Assembly: GCA_003313425.1 (NCBI GenBank)
Contig: NHZP01000021.1
Location: forward strand, 930,001-994,000
From: Pseudopyrenochaeta lycopersici
Taxonomy: Eukaryota; Ascomycota; Dothideomycetes; Pleosporales; Pseudopyrenochaetaceae
Direction: 5' to 3'
Length of the DNA: 64,000 bases
Shown: piece by piece, positions 43,601 to 55,002 of the stretch
How positions within the stretch are numbered: position 1 is the stretch's first letter
Layout of the letters: each line of letters starts with the position of its first letter
Made by a program: the position numbers and the translations under genes
Notes under the pieces: model-generated
Seen by the model: the letters and a program-made list of their open reading frames with translations, nothing else
What the model was told of the DNA's origin: nothing
The model's database searches: none

Positions 43601-44991
43601 AGAAAGGGACAATAATTGTTCGGCAAACGCCGTTGCCTTTGGGCTTATAGGGTCTTGTCGATTCGCGTCTTTGCAGAGCCCCATTCGGTCCGTTGGCTTA
43701 GTTCCCGTTCGTGGACGCCCCTCCCCGGTGCCGAGACGTAGTTCGCTACTGAGAAGGGGATGCGGCGTTCAGCCACCCTCAGCAAAATGCCAAACGAGGC
43801 AGCGAAAGCCGTATAATTATGGCACGTTGCCATGAGGCCGTTAGTGCGCATGCAAGGGACACGTGGTGGGCCGAACAGCCGCCTCGTCACGAAGGTCAGC
43901 GTCAAAGTTTCCCCCGCAACTGAAGCCGAGGAGGCGAACATAAAAAGACAAAGGACCTGGTATCTGGGAGTGGCTGATGGCCGAACAATCTGCTTCTGGA
44001 TGATGCGAGGGTATGAAATCCTAGGAGATTCGCATGCCTACTAACGATTCTTGCGCAAGTCCTTCGGAAGTTAACAGGGACAATTACTACTTCTGCAACT
44101 TTGAAAATCTTTTGGCATAACGACCTAGTCTCGGGCAACCCTTCATTTCCGGCCGCATGCAGCCTAAGAGCGCATTTGCTGACTGCGAATCATGTCGCTT
44201 GGAAGTCTCGCCGCACTTACCTATGATGTACATCCAGAACACCAACGTATTCATGATTCAGGTACGAACACGTTCTCGCCCGTTGGGCAGAAAAATCTGG
44301 CATACGCAATTTTCAAGAGACCGTCGAATTGGTGGCATTCCTTACTGGAGCAACTTTATGCTGCATCTAGCTACCGCTCAATACCGTGATCGAACCTTAG
44401 TCCCTGTCCTTGAAAACTTTCTCCCCACACGATATGTTTATAGTCAGATATCCATAGGTACGCAACAAGATCCTTCGACCCGCTCAATCCATTGATCTGA
44501 GGATCCGAGATCGTCCTCACATCGACGATTCGGAGTGGGTACCTTGCAGACGAAGCGAGGCCCAAGATGTGCCATAAGGATGGATCCATTCCGTTCCGTA
44601 TGCAGGTCATGACAGGCACATCGTTGCGATTCGATGGCAAATCTTCGCGATTCCAAGGATCCGGGATCTGATCGACGAAGCAGGCAAGTGTTTTGTCATG
44701 TGGTATCCACACACGTGCTTCACAATTGACAAACAGTAGCAATTAACCCTGCTAGGTACAGTGATTACTCCAAGACGCAAAACTTTATCTTGACTCGTGG
44801 GCTTGTCATGTCAGCCCCATTCTCCTGACGATTTTTTAGCTTCCGTGATAGCGAATCTCAGACGTAGAAAGAATGGAGACCCTGCCCACAGGTATAGCAG
44901 GTGGATATCTCGTGTTGCATTCGACTCCAAAACACCACCGCCGTCCACCTGGTCTTTCATTTCTTGTTTTGGGGTCTCGATATTCGCAAGT
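40652..44991. other. 4.3-kb region without a convincing gene
   Basis: The largest unassigned stretch in the gene-rich part. Base composition is ordinary and there is no strong RIP character. The best frame is 119 codons on the minus strand (41111-41470, true ATG, no domain); others are shorter or lack ATG. A 20-bp near-palindrome at 41620-41639 is listed separately. Fast-evolving genes, non-coding RNA or decayed sequence are all possible. Confidence 0.4.
41620..41639. repeat. 20-bp near-perfect palindrome
   Basis: CCAATTGTCCGGATAATTGG is self-complementary except for one base pair. It contains a central TCCGGA, the half-site spacing seen for some zinc-cluster regulators, but no gene start lies close enough to assign it. 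Confidence 0.4.
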
Positions 44992-46569
44992 ATGAATGAT
45001 GAATTTCGGGACGACCCTTCATTCCAGCCATGGGGCCCGCTCATCTCACCGAACTACGTCAACGAGGCCATCACCACATCCGACATTATTATAGCCTCCG
45101 TGGTCTGGGGTTTAACGCTGGTCAATGTCATTGTTGCGATGTTTCTCATCTATAAGCAGACGATGGGGTCACGATCACCGTTGAAAAGCGTTTACGTTTG
45201 GATGATATGGCTGGAGCTCATCGTATCATTTGTAATGGGTTTGGAATGCTACTTACATCTTCTGAAATATATCAAACCAAGTAAGAGCACCATATATCAT
45301 TGTGCAGCAACCTTAACTGACGTTGGACAGGTTTTGCATTTTATATGACTATCCGTAAGCTATGCAAATGGCCGATCATCAAGCAGAAGTGCTGACCACA
45401 AATAGTCTTCTGGTGGTGCATCCAAGTCCAGCTCCTTTTACAGATCATCATCAACCGTATTAGAGTCATCGTGCCTGACCGACGGCGCTCGAGAATGATT
45501 ATGATTGGAACTGCTGTCTTCGTCACCGCAATCAACATCAGCGTCTTCAATATTTGGATACCGGCGCGATTACAGATCAGTCACGAGTACGTTTGGCATA
45601 CCTACTTCTTTCCAGCCACTTAAGTCCTTAGAATTGAGGTCTATCATTGTTGGCAGGATTCTAGAAACCGTGTTATCTGAAAGACTTCACTGAACTAACA
45701 CACCTGTAGGTATCACGTCATCAACGAATACTGGGACCGCATCGAGAAAGGACTTTATCTTATAGTGGATGCCATACTGAATTGGTACTTCCTCAGAACC
45801 GTCAAAGCCAATCTCATCAACAACGGCCTCACCAAATATAACAAACTAGTACGATTCAATCAGAGGATCGTTGTGCTTTCGCTACTTATGGACGTTATGA
45901 TTATCGCTGCCATGTCGATACCGAATTCTTTTGTGTAAGCAAACAGTTTTGATCTTCCCGCGCGAATGCCACCAACCTGACGCCACGCATAGATACATTC
46001 AATTCCACCCCCTCGCTTATTTGGTCAAACTCAACATCGAAATGACAATGGCCAACCTAATCAAGCGCATTGCTATATCGACTTCCCGCAAGACCGGCAA
46101 AGCATCGATCGCACATGAATTCAAATCATCCTCGAACATGTCGACCTCCGGTCGAAAATCAGGAACATTCGCGCAAAAGTCCCAACGCGGTTCGCTCCAC
46201 GAACTTGCAAGCATCGTATCATATACAGCAGACTCGAAGGCAACAGAGCGTGTCATTAGCTTCGCGCCAGCGGGCAACCAGATCAAGCAAACAAAGGAAA
46301 TTACTGTGAGTAACGAGCCGAATCCATTCTTCGAGCGAAATCGACGGGGATCAGAGGTTGAGATCACTGGTGGGTACACCGGGGGAAAGACGCAAGGGGT
46401 CCTAGTGGATGAGCGGATGTTGGCCAGGCCCAAGAGTCTGGAGAGTCTCACAGAGGGTAACGAGAGTTTGAAGAGCGCGGAGATACCTAAAAGGGGTGTA
46501 GAGGATAGTGATGACGAGGCAGCGCTTGTTGGACACAAGTTGCGAATGTGGGGACGGCGGCCTAGCTGA
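44992..46569 (+). CDS. Multi-span membrane protein, unrecognised fungal family
   Basis: Five exons (44992-45280, 45331-45354, 45406-45586, 45710-45934, 45993-46569) encode 431 residues. Every splice is in phase, including a 24-nt exon 2 and a long 123-nt intron 3. About six or seven hydrophobic segments occupy residues 20-240 (IIIASVVWGLTLVNVIVAMFLIY; VYVWMIWLELIVSFVMGLECYL; WWCIQVQLLLQIII; MIMIGTAVFVTAINISVFNIW; IVVLSLLMDVMIIAAMSI). A roughly 170-residue serine-rich, basic, soluble C-terminal tail follows. The plan recalls fungal seven-span receptor-like proteins, but no CFEM domain or other diagnostic motif is present. The start is the first ATG of the frame (MNDEFRDDPSFQPWG); the upstream extension begins with GTG only. 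Confidence 0.85.
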
Positions 46570-47761
46570 AATTTTGCCCCGACTTATAGACTCTAGCAAT
46601 AGACTGCATTGCGCGGTGTAGACATAATGGTAGTATGTGCCCATGGGCCAAACCCTGTTAGCCTCTCTGGGGAACGCGTCGGCTCCGCAAAGTGAAACGG
46701 TGGGACCTCTTGCCATTCGACCTGTTCATGCGTTCGTCGTCAGCACTTGTTGACTCTTGTCAATCTTGATTCGCTGTAAGTATACCCCGGCCAACTATGT
46801 GTCGGCCTAGTTGCTGAACATTCACCATTTTGTGTCCGCCTTTGCAGTGTAAGCAAGAAGTTGCCAGTTGCGACAAAGCTTCGAAACACACTTTTCTCAC
46901 CGCTCCCTCGCATTTGTCTTCTCGTGATGACAGCTTCTAGCATCTTGGTGCGTGTAGGCTGAAGGTAGACACCTTAAATACCCTGGCGAGGCATTTCATA
47001 GGCGACGTAGGAGCCAAAACGCAATTTTGACCGCTTTGCTGGTATATTACCATATCAAGTCATGATGCTGAACAGGAAACTCACGAGTGAAGCTGAGAAC
47101 AAGGGTCTTGCTGTGGCCGACATTAACCGTATTTGGTAATGCAGTTGGCCGAAGGTGGCAAAGAAATGCTGGACCTCTTGAAAATAAACAAACAAGGATG
47201 CAATGGTGGTCGAGGGTAATTTGGGAAGAATTTCGTATGCATTAAATATAAGTTCAAAAGCCTTCACGTAGAAGATCGCTTCACATCAAGATCCATATTG
47301 TCAGCCCCGAAGTCAGAATATGCAGATCTGCACTGCTGGAGTCTGCTCCATAGCATGTGTCATACTTCCCAGTATCACTCATGTTGCAGAGTGGCTGAAC
47401 GGTGTCTCCGACATTGTCACTTCAGGGATGGTTGAGAAGGCAGTCCGGGAGGATAGGGGTTTGGGAATCTCAGGGTTATACCTTGGGTTGCATCAACTAT
47501 CGAAGCAGGTTCGGATCTAGAAATCATGTATCAGGTGAATGACAATTTAAAGGTATCCAATCTCCAAAAATCGAGCTCAAACAGAGGTAAAATGCGGGAG
47601 TTACCAAAATTGACAATCTAGTCCATACAGGTTATCCAGTATTCCGTACTCAACCAAAGGTGAGTGAACGAGGAGGATTTATGTAATTCTAAACACTCTT
47701 TGGCACAATGGATCCATGTCCTCTACTTGTCTCGTCTAAAATTGAGTTTTGGTCAGTTCTC
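46570..47761. other. Convergent intergenic region
   Basis: About 1.2 kb between the ends of a rightward and a leftward gene. No gene or element recognised. Confidence 0.5.
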
Positions 47762-49657
47762 CTATAGCTTCGCTCTTGAATCGCTGTCCGCTCCAACAAG
47801 ACCCTCCTCAATACCCTTAATCTGCAAAGCGAGGATCCTACTGAAGTATCTCGAGATGGCCAGGTTGCCGCCCATAAACCATAGCCCTGGGTGGCCGCTC
47901 TTCTGCCACATGGTTCGAAACTCACCCTCCTCATTGAAGCCCCATACGTCATTCACCCTGTCCCCGACCTCATCACCAAAGATGAGTCTGGCCTGGGTAC
48001 TCATGTTCTCATACCCTGTCGCGAAGACAATCTCATCTGCATCTAGCTTCGAGCCGTCGGCGAATTCGATGCCGTGAGGGAGGATTTGGTCAATTTCTTG
48101 ACCTTGCTTGACCTTGATCTTGCCGTCGATGATAAGCTGTGAGGCACCTACGTCAATGTAGTATCCACCACCACGTTGAAAGTACTTCATTAACAAACCG
48201 GAATCCATAGGTCCACTGTCTGTTTTGAAGCCTACTGCATTGAGACCATCAAGAATCTTTTTATCGTGCTCGTGCTGGAGCTTCGTGCACTTGATCTGCT
48301 GTGCTTTGAACAACTCACTCGGCAGGCTCCATATGAATAGATCAGCATCTTCGACTGGTGGTGCATCTTCATCGTAAAGACCTTTTAGACCAATGTCACA
48401 GATAGCATCTGAAGAGATGACGCATGTTGTGCTTCGCTGTACGATTGTCGTGTCATATCCTTTCTCGTAAAAGTCTTGGGCAATATCGTGGCCAGAGTTG
48501 CAACAACCCACGACAATGGCCTTCTTGCCCTTCGACTCGGGGTTTGCACCAGGATGCTCGGAGCTATGGCAAAGATGGTCGCCTTTGAAACTATCTATAC
48601 CTTTCATATTCGGGAAGTTCTTCTTGCCTGAGTGACCGGTCGCCTGGACGATATGATTAGGATGTAGTGTTTTGGTTTCTACACTGCCATCAGGCTTTCG
48701 ACGTTCTAGTGCCACCGTCCATTGCCTCTTGCTTTCGTCCCATGAGGTAGACTTCAGGTTCGTGGAGGTCCATGCATTCAGCTCCAGAAGATTAACATAT
48801 GCCTCAAACCACTCTGCAAGTTTGTCCTTTGGCGTGAAAACTGGCCAGTGTGGTGGGAATGGAATATATGGCATGTGATCGTACCACACTGGGTCGTGTA
48901 GCACCAACTGTTTGTATCGCTTACGCCAATTGTCACCTACTCGCTCGTTCTGGTCGATCATAAGTGATGGAATGCCAAGCATCTTTAGGCGTGCAGCGAC
49001 CGTGAGCCCACCTTGTCCAGCGCCAATGATGAGGACTTTGGGGTCAACCTCATTCTTCTCAGCCTCTCGTCGCTCTTTCCAGTTTTTCCTTGACGGATCG
49101 CCTCCATGTTTGACACCTCTGCCTCTCCGATGCTTGATTGGCTCCTCGTGGCCTTTCAGCTCGTTCAAAGCGGTGTATAGCGTGAAAAGCTTCCATTGTC
49201 CATTCTCTTCCCCCAAAGTCGCGATTCCCTCTCCTCGTCCAACTTCCGTCTCAAATTGAATGAAGAAAACAATGCCTTTGACATCGCCCCAAGCATCAAT
49301 AGGGCCGAACTTTGGTGCCCGAAAGGCCGAGCTTTTGTCGACTTGGACCTTAGTTAATTGCACTTTACTGGAGTCCAGGTACTTCTTGATATTGTCGCTT
49401 CCCTTGGCCGTTCTTAGGTCCCAGGTTAGGGCTAGGTGGTCTCTCCAGTAGCTCGTATCTTTGTAGAAGAGGGCCGCGATTGCTGCATAGTCTTTTTTGG
49501 ACAGCGCATTATTGAACTGAGCTATGATGTCGCTAGCAACCTTGTCTGCATCGACCGATTCATTGGTAGAAGTTGCTGGGTACTGGCCAAGCGGTAGATT
49601 GACAGACCCAAGCTCTGGTCGCTCGCTAGATGGGATAGATGCGTCGCCTACGCCCAT
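47762..49657 (-). CDS. Flavin-containing monooxygenase with N-terminal NTF2-like domain
   Basis: A single exon encodes 631 residues. Residues about 35-170 look like an NTF2/SnoaL-type domain (IIAQFNNALSKKDYAAIAALFYKDTSYWRDHLALTWDLRT). After a basic linker the flavin monooxygenase begins: FAD motif VLIIGAGQGGLTVAARL (about 205-221), active-site region RVGDNWRKRYKQLVLHDPVWYDHMPY, NADPH motif AIVVGCCNSGHDIAQ (about 373-387) and the late motif IVFATGYEN. The order matches YUCCA/FMO-like enzymes, which oxygenate soft nucleophiles or ketones in the cytosol using NADPH and oxygen. The NTF2-like head is about 170 residues longer than a simple FMO and occurs in a fungal subgroup. The substrate is unknown. 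A Dal5-type transporter gene follows upstream on the same strand. Confidence 0.95.
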   Translation of the reverse strand: MGVGDASIPSSERPELGSVNLPLGQYPATSTNESVDADKVASDIIAQFNNALSKKDYAAIAALFYKDTSYWRDHLALTWDLRTAKGSDNIKKYLDSSKVQLTKVQVDKSSAFRAPKFGPIDAWGDVKGIVFFIQFETEVGRGEGIATLGEENGQWKLFTLYTALNELKGHEEPIKHRRGRGVKHGGDPSRKNWKERREAEKNEVDPKVLIIGAGQGGLTVAARLKMLGIPSLMIDQNERVGDNWRKRYKQLVLHDPVWYDHMPYIPFPPHWPVFTPKDKLAEWFEAYVNLLELNAWTSTNLKSTSWDESKRQWTVALERRKPDGSVETKTLHPNHIVQATGHSGKKNFPNMKGIDSFKGDHLCHSSEHPGANPESKGKKAIVVGCCNSGHDIAQDFYEKGYDTTIVQRSTTCVISSDAICDIGLKGLYDEDAPPVEDADLFIWSLPSELFKAQQIKCTKLQHEHDKKILDGLNAVGFKTDSGPMDSGLLMKYFQRGGGYYIDVGASQLIIDGKIKVKQGQEIDQILPHGIEFADGSKLDADEIVFATGYENMSTQARLIFGDEVGDRVNDVWGFNEEGEFRTMWQKSGHPGLWFMGGNLAISRYFSRILALQIKGIEEGLVGADSDSRAKL

Positions 49658-50327
49658 GTTGGCTAATGGCTTAAATGCGATGAGGGAATGGTGTGAAAGG
49701 CAAAGAACTTAAATGTAGAAGACGATGCACGCTGTGTATGTAGACGTGGGATTCTCGAGGGCTGATATAGAGCTGAAGCATCGGGTGCCAGCTCAACGTT
49801 CGGGATGCCGTATTTGAGTAACAGCCAATACCATCGTGTGTTCTTGCCCCAAAAGAGTCGTGGTTTGCTCGGCAAACCTTCCTCGATGGCAAGTGCGGGG
49901 AGCGCGGCTCCTCTCCGCGGCAGGATTCACGCTAAGTGCGCAATCTTTCCCATCGTCTCTCTCCACAACAACCCCGCGGATGGTAGCAATTGTGGATTAT
50001 ACCCGGCTTAAGACTGTCGGCTTCCTCTTTTGAGTTATCACAGCAACGAAATTAAACTCGTTGTGCGACGAGTCGATGATCTGTTGCTTACTGTTGCTGA
50101 GCAGATCAAGTTCCTGAGCTGCTCCGGTTACGGGGTTCCGGGATCATCACGGATTCGGATTGATGGAGCGTGTACGGGGACTTATGGAAGCACGGAACAC
50201 ATTTGTATGATTGACAAGGTGCAGATATGTCGGAAGCTTGATGCTCTATGTTTTTGGGGCTCGCAGAGTTCCAATCTACTTTCGTCACCAGCCAACTGCA
50301 AGCATGGCTCCTTCTGTCCGAAGCGCA
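49658..50327. other. Intergenic region upstream of the monooxygenase gene
   Basis: 670 bp between two leftward genes, serving as promoter of the monooxygenase and terminator of the transporter. Nothing else seen. Confidence 0.5.
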
Positions 50328-52141
50328 TCAAGGAGCATAGCGGAAACCTTCCACCCCTTCCAAAGCGGGTCGTTTGCCTTCGTCCGCGAGTCTGTTCAAG
50401 CGCTTGAAGTGCATCGACATGGCGAAGGTGACAATGGAATACAGTATCTGCATAGAAATTGTCGCCCACATTCCCGGCAAGTATTGCTGCCTGTATGTTA
50501 GTGATTGCGCCTGAAAAAATACAAAACAAAAGGTACATACCGGCGCATCCTTGGCCTGGAAGATTGTGCTGCCTGTCACTCCGCCAGCAGCACCTACTGA
50601 GATCATGGCAGCCGCGACGATTGCACGCTTCTGTACCTTGGCAGTCTGATTATTCCCGTACGCCAATGATGCCGGAACGTTCCCTTGCGTGCCCCATGTC
50701 GCCAGAAACAGACCGAAGTAACGGACACCGGGAGGTCCGCCATAGAGTACGATCAACAATCCAACTATAGCAATGACGGACTGACCGACCAGGATCGGAT
50801 ATCGCAAGCGTATTTTATCTGATAGCCAGGAAGTCCCGAGTGATGCGAACACCGTGAAAATGTACGGTGGCGAAGAGAGTAGTTGTGCCTTCGCGTATGA
50901 GAACCCCATGCCTTGACGTAGAATGATAGGTTGGAAGAAGGCTAGTGAGTAGACGCTGGATGCACAGATAAAGTACTGTATAGAGCTGATGGCCATTAGC
51001 AAGCTTTCATCACGCGTGCTTGACGTTGGAAAACTCACTAAACTCCAAGCTTCCAATCCATGAGCATCTTCAGCGACTCCCCGATGGTAGCATTCTTGGT
51101 CTGAGCTCCAGACTTTTCGAGTGAGACACGCCTGATAGCAATATGCTTTTGGCGATCAGTCAAAAACTTGACCTTCTCTGGGACTGTGTAGGGTCAGTCT
51201 CAAGATCAGTCAGCATGAAGGAAATTAACTGCTCACATTCGACCAGGAAGAAAGGAGCGACAAATCCAGCCACGATTGTAGCTATGCCTTCGATGATAAA
51301 AATCCATCGCCAACCCCTGCTATACATGCCGTCACCGACGCTAATGAGGGACAGCGCGTACGCGAACTACTCCAGTTAGTAAACTATGCTGAGCAGGCGA
51401 TAAAAACAACTTACGATAGGTCCGAAGCCCGATGCCAATAAAGCTGCCATGTAGAAAAGCGACACTCGCTGTGCTGTCTCAAACTGGCGATACCATGATC
51501 CGATAATGTACACTGCTCCTGGAAAGACTGCAGCCAAGATTAGTCTCTATGAGATGATAGCGCGCTGAATTTAATACGTACGTCCAGCCTCGAATACGCC
51601 CAAGAACGCTCTCAGCACTGTCAAAACTTTCCAGTCATGAACAAAGCCCATACCGAGCACACATGCGCCCCAAGCAATGATAAGAAACGAAAGCCAAATC
51701 CGAGCACCAATGCGGCGGATGACATAGTTTGATGGCAGTTCAAACAAGCAGTAACCTGCAATCTCAAGTAAGTCGTTGTTCTCCATAGTTCGCTCACCAT
51801 CATACGCACCAATGAAGAACACAAGCAGTGCGATGTTGTATCGACTTCCAATATTGAGTTTCAAGTCAGCTGCAAGACCGGCAATGTATGCCGCCGAAAT
51901 GTTTGTCCGGTCGAGGAGCGACAATCCAAAAACAACACACAACATGGGGAAGACACGCCAGTCCGCCTTCTTCCTATGCCATTTGTGAGCCAGCATTTCA
52001 ACAAATGAAAGTATGCATTGAAACCTACACAATCTCCGCCTCTTCATCTGGTGTCCAATCTATCTCGGGATCAGCACCATCAGTCGTCGAGACATCGTAT
52101 GCTTTCTCGATATAGTCGATTTCTCGCTTCTCCTCGTCCAT
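50328..52141 (-). CDS. Dal5-type MFS transporter (anion:cation symporter family)
   Basis: Eight exons (52029-52141, 51810-51973, 51582-51755, 51415-51527, 51237-51366, 51039-51183, 50541-50985, 50328-50486) encode 480 residues; all seven introns are 48-55 nt and in phase. The ends identify the ACS/Dal5 group: an acidic N-terminus (DPEIDWTPDEEAEIV) followed by KKADWRVFPMLCVVFGLSLLDRTNISAAYIAGL, the ELPSNYVIRRIGAR block after span 3, EAGLFPGAVYIIGSWYR before span 5, and the C-terminal LNRLADEGKRPALEGVEGFRYAP. Family members import vitamins, allantoate and other small organic anions; the substrate here is unknown. The second intron (54 nt) has no in-frame stop, so retention would insert 18 residues. 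It stands just upstream of the monooxygenase on the same strand. Confidence 0.94.
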
Positions 52142-53397
52142 GGCTTCAATTTGTCAGAATATCTGATCCAAGAAAATCAAACTCAGAAGTTTAAATGAAC
52201 ACAGACGGAAAATTACCCCACGGGGATCGTCGCGACTTTCTATCCCGACACAGCGGTCGGCTAGATGATGTGCATGGCATTGAAGTGCACCGTTATATAG
52301 CCGACACGCTGCTGTGCAGATCGAATGAGGTTGCGATCACACACCAAAACCAGTATGATTGCGCTTGGCGTTAGTGGGTTTCTCAATTGCCAAGGCCCTG
52401 GGGTTGGGACCGCAGGCTGTGAATTGGTTAGGTGAGCACGTATGCCAAGCCTTCCAAGCCTGAATCGAAGTTGCGAGTCGAACTTCGCTGGAAACTTCCC
52501 CGGATTTTGGACCGCATGGCGGAAGCTTGCGTAGGCGAACTTCGAACAACTGAATTTTTGATCGAGTGGCGCTCAGCAGAAGCGTGTCGGCAATATGAAC
52601 TTTGTGTGTCAGCTGGGTGCATGATGCGGCGTTGAACTACACATATGCTCCGTTTCGATGGTTGTTGTCTTCAATTGGTTTTCGGCACCGGAAAACAACA
52701 CCCTCCGCCGTAAATATGAGTCTATGCACACGTCGACCCGTGAGCTAGGAAATGTGCCGGACGCGTCTATGCATCCATGTCATGTCATCTTGCTTGCATC
52801 TCGGCTCTCGCTGCAGTTGAGAATATTCGATGTGAGCAATCACCTCTCACATTCCATACCAACTGCCCGGCTACTTGGATCTAAGCCCATCGCTCGTTCC
52901 GCATTACCCAGTGGCGTGGTCATACAAGGGATGTCCAGGTTGCCAAGCAGATAGCACGGTCCGTACGGTGAGCTGAAATCGCCTACGATCAGACCACTGC
53001 AGATGTGGAACTACTTGAAGACTACAGCGAACCTGATCAAAGCTTCCGAGGTTCGTAGATTGAGGCTATGTGAAGGCGCCAGTGCGCATATCTAGTTTAG
53101 CTTGACGGAATAACCTTCATTTGGTGAATGTGTCTAACGTCCTATAACGTCTAGTTCAGCTTTATCGCAGGGTATTGATCCCTCCAAATTTCGTTATCCT
53201 AATCGGTTCGAGTGCGTTTTGATATTTAAAAAGCGGGGAAGAGGAGGAAGGTGTGGGGAGGCATAAGTCATGACAGCGGTGTGCTGGGTTCACGTGTGCG
53301 TGGAGCTGACTCTTCACACTGTGGGATGATTCGCTAATATTAAATCTGGAAATAATTTCCGGGTATATTTACTACTTGGGTATGAAATTCGTGGAAG
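52142..53397. other. Intergenic region between transporter genes
   Basis: About 1.25 kb with the promoter of the Dal5-type gene and the 3' end of the CorA-like gene. No other gene recognised. Confidence 0.5.
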
Positions 53398-55002
53398 TCA
53401 TGTCTTCGCTAACCTCTTCTCAAACCTCGGCAGGATATGCTCTTTCTTCCCTTGCCATATTCTTACAAGTTGCTGATACCAGTACAAATATGAAAGCATC
53501 GCCAAAATAGGTAACGCTACGACCCAAAACACCCAAGAATCATTCTGACCTGGTAAAAAATCTCCACCCATAGAAAAGATGCTCGCCACTGTGGACAGTG
53601 GGATGAACAACATCGTTAGCACCGTGATCCGGGACAGACTTTGCGCAGTACTGTTGGATACATGTGCTTCTTGGATACTCACGTATTGCAGATAACCTGT
53701 CGCAAAGGCGTCTACTGTGTCTTCGACAACATTAGTCAATTCCCTAATACTCCGCCACCCATCGATCTCCCACTTCGGAGACGCACTGTTGGGTTGATCA
53801 ACGCCCAAGGCGACAGCGTTGTCCTCCATTTCCCTGCTAAACTCCTTGATCGCGGCGCGTGAGCCAACAATAAAATCGAGTAGTTCGCTGCTCCAGCTCG
53901 AGTAATTGCTCTTAGAAAAGCTGGACAGGTAGTTGTGACGCATGGTCTGTGAGCGGGACACGTTGGTTTGGATGCTGACGAGGTTGAGATAACGCCGGCG
54001 GTTCCAAGCGATGATTATTGACACTACCAAGCGACGAGGGACTTCGGTTACGCTGAGGGGATCATGCGTTGCTATAATGTTGGCCTTGGGTGAGCGGAAT
54101 GACTGAAGCGCTTCATCGTACATCGAGGCGTACGTTGGAGTCGAATAGGCGGCTGCCCATTCCGAGCAATCAGAAGGGAGCTCTTGAAGGATGCCCATCT
54201 CCGGGTTGAGGAAGTACTTCGGCATCGACGTCTCATCTGCGAGCCTTGTCCGGAGGGGTAATAGTTTCCGGCTCGTCATGCATTTGCCAAACTTTTCGGG
54301 TGCAGGATCGACAAGCAACACCGCATCCCACGAGCCATCCCCAGATACCGAACTACTCCAAAACGACAGCGCGTGATGGCTCCTTGCCTCATCATACAGT
54401 AGGCCTTTTGGGTTATACATGTGAAGATATCGACAAACCCGGGTGTTGAAGGCAAGCACGCCTACACTACCAGTGTTTGACCCAATAGTATCGATTTCCA
54501 CTCTGTTCGATGCCCCATATCGGAGACGGAAGTGTGGTAGTGAACACTTCTGAAAGGGACTTCGATGGTTGAATGTTGACGTTGCAGGGTCTTCCCAATG
54601 GCCCGCGAAGAAACTTGGAGGTACTCGCAGCCGCGACCCGAGGGCCAGGATATAATTGCAAGGCAAGTCTTCCAGTATAAATAACCGCCGCCTTGGTAAG
54701 CTATCGCCGGGTCTGTATGGAGGCGGCGAACGGTCGACCAAGTACCGATCCAGTTCTGTAGCGATTGAAAAGGAATGGATTTGGCGTTGTCGCTCTGTGA
54801 AATCTACTACGGCGCATCGTCCTTCTTCTCGCTCGAGAGGGGACTGTTCTGCTAGTGCTGCTGCAAAACGCGGGAAGTACGGTTGTATCTGATTTTGTAT
54901 CAAGCTCATGTACTCGAGTTCCTGCTCGCTGAGAAAGTGGTAGGATGAGCCTGACGAATTCGAAAAATATGTCCTTTGGTAGTCTTTGTCGACAGAGGTC
55001 AT
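53398..55002 (-). CDS. CorA-like divalent cation transporter family protein
   Basis: A single exon encodes 534 residues from ATG 55002; the frame reaches 55083 only through a TTG. The soluble N-terminal domain (about 1-440) holds family-like segments (RRLFILEDLPCNYILALGSRLRVPPSFFAGHW). A long helix leads to the two C-terminal spans: ITVLTMLFIPLSTVASIFSMGG, then SWVFWVVALPILAMLSYLYWY. That helix-two-span layout defines the CorA/Mrs2/Alr group. The usual GMN after the first span is replaced by SMGGDFLPG, as in many fungal CorA-like proteins of unproven transport activity. A short basic tail follows. It is probably a membrane protein working as a pentamer; the ion is uncertain. Confidence 0.9.
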   Translation of the reverse strand: MTSVDKDYQRTYFSNSSGSSYHFLSEQELEYMSLIQNQIQPYFPRFAAALAEQSPLEREEGRCAVVDFTERQRQIHSFSIATELDRYLVDRSPPPYRPGDSLPRRRLFILEDLPCNYILALGSRLRVPPSFFAGHWEDPATSTFNHRSPFQKCSLPHFRLRYGASNRVEIDTIGSNTGSVGVLAFNTRVCRYLHMYNPKGLLYDEARSHHALSFWSSSVSGDGSWDAVLLVDPAPEKFGKCMTSRKLLPLRTRLADETSMPKYFLNPEMGILQELPSDCSEWAAAYSTPTYASMYDEALQSFRSPKANIIATHDPLSVTEVPRRLVVSIIIAWNRRRYLNLVSIQTNVSRSQTMRHNYLSSFSKSNYSSWSSELLDFIVGSRAAIKEFSREMEDNAVALGVDQPNSASPKWEIDGWRSIRELTNVVEDTVDAFATGYLQYVSIQEAHVSNSTAQSLSRITVLTMLFIPLSTVASIFSMGGDFLPGQNDSWVFWVVALPILAMLSYLYWYQQLVRIWQGKKEHILPRFEKRLAKT

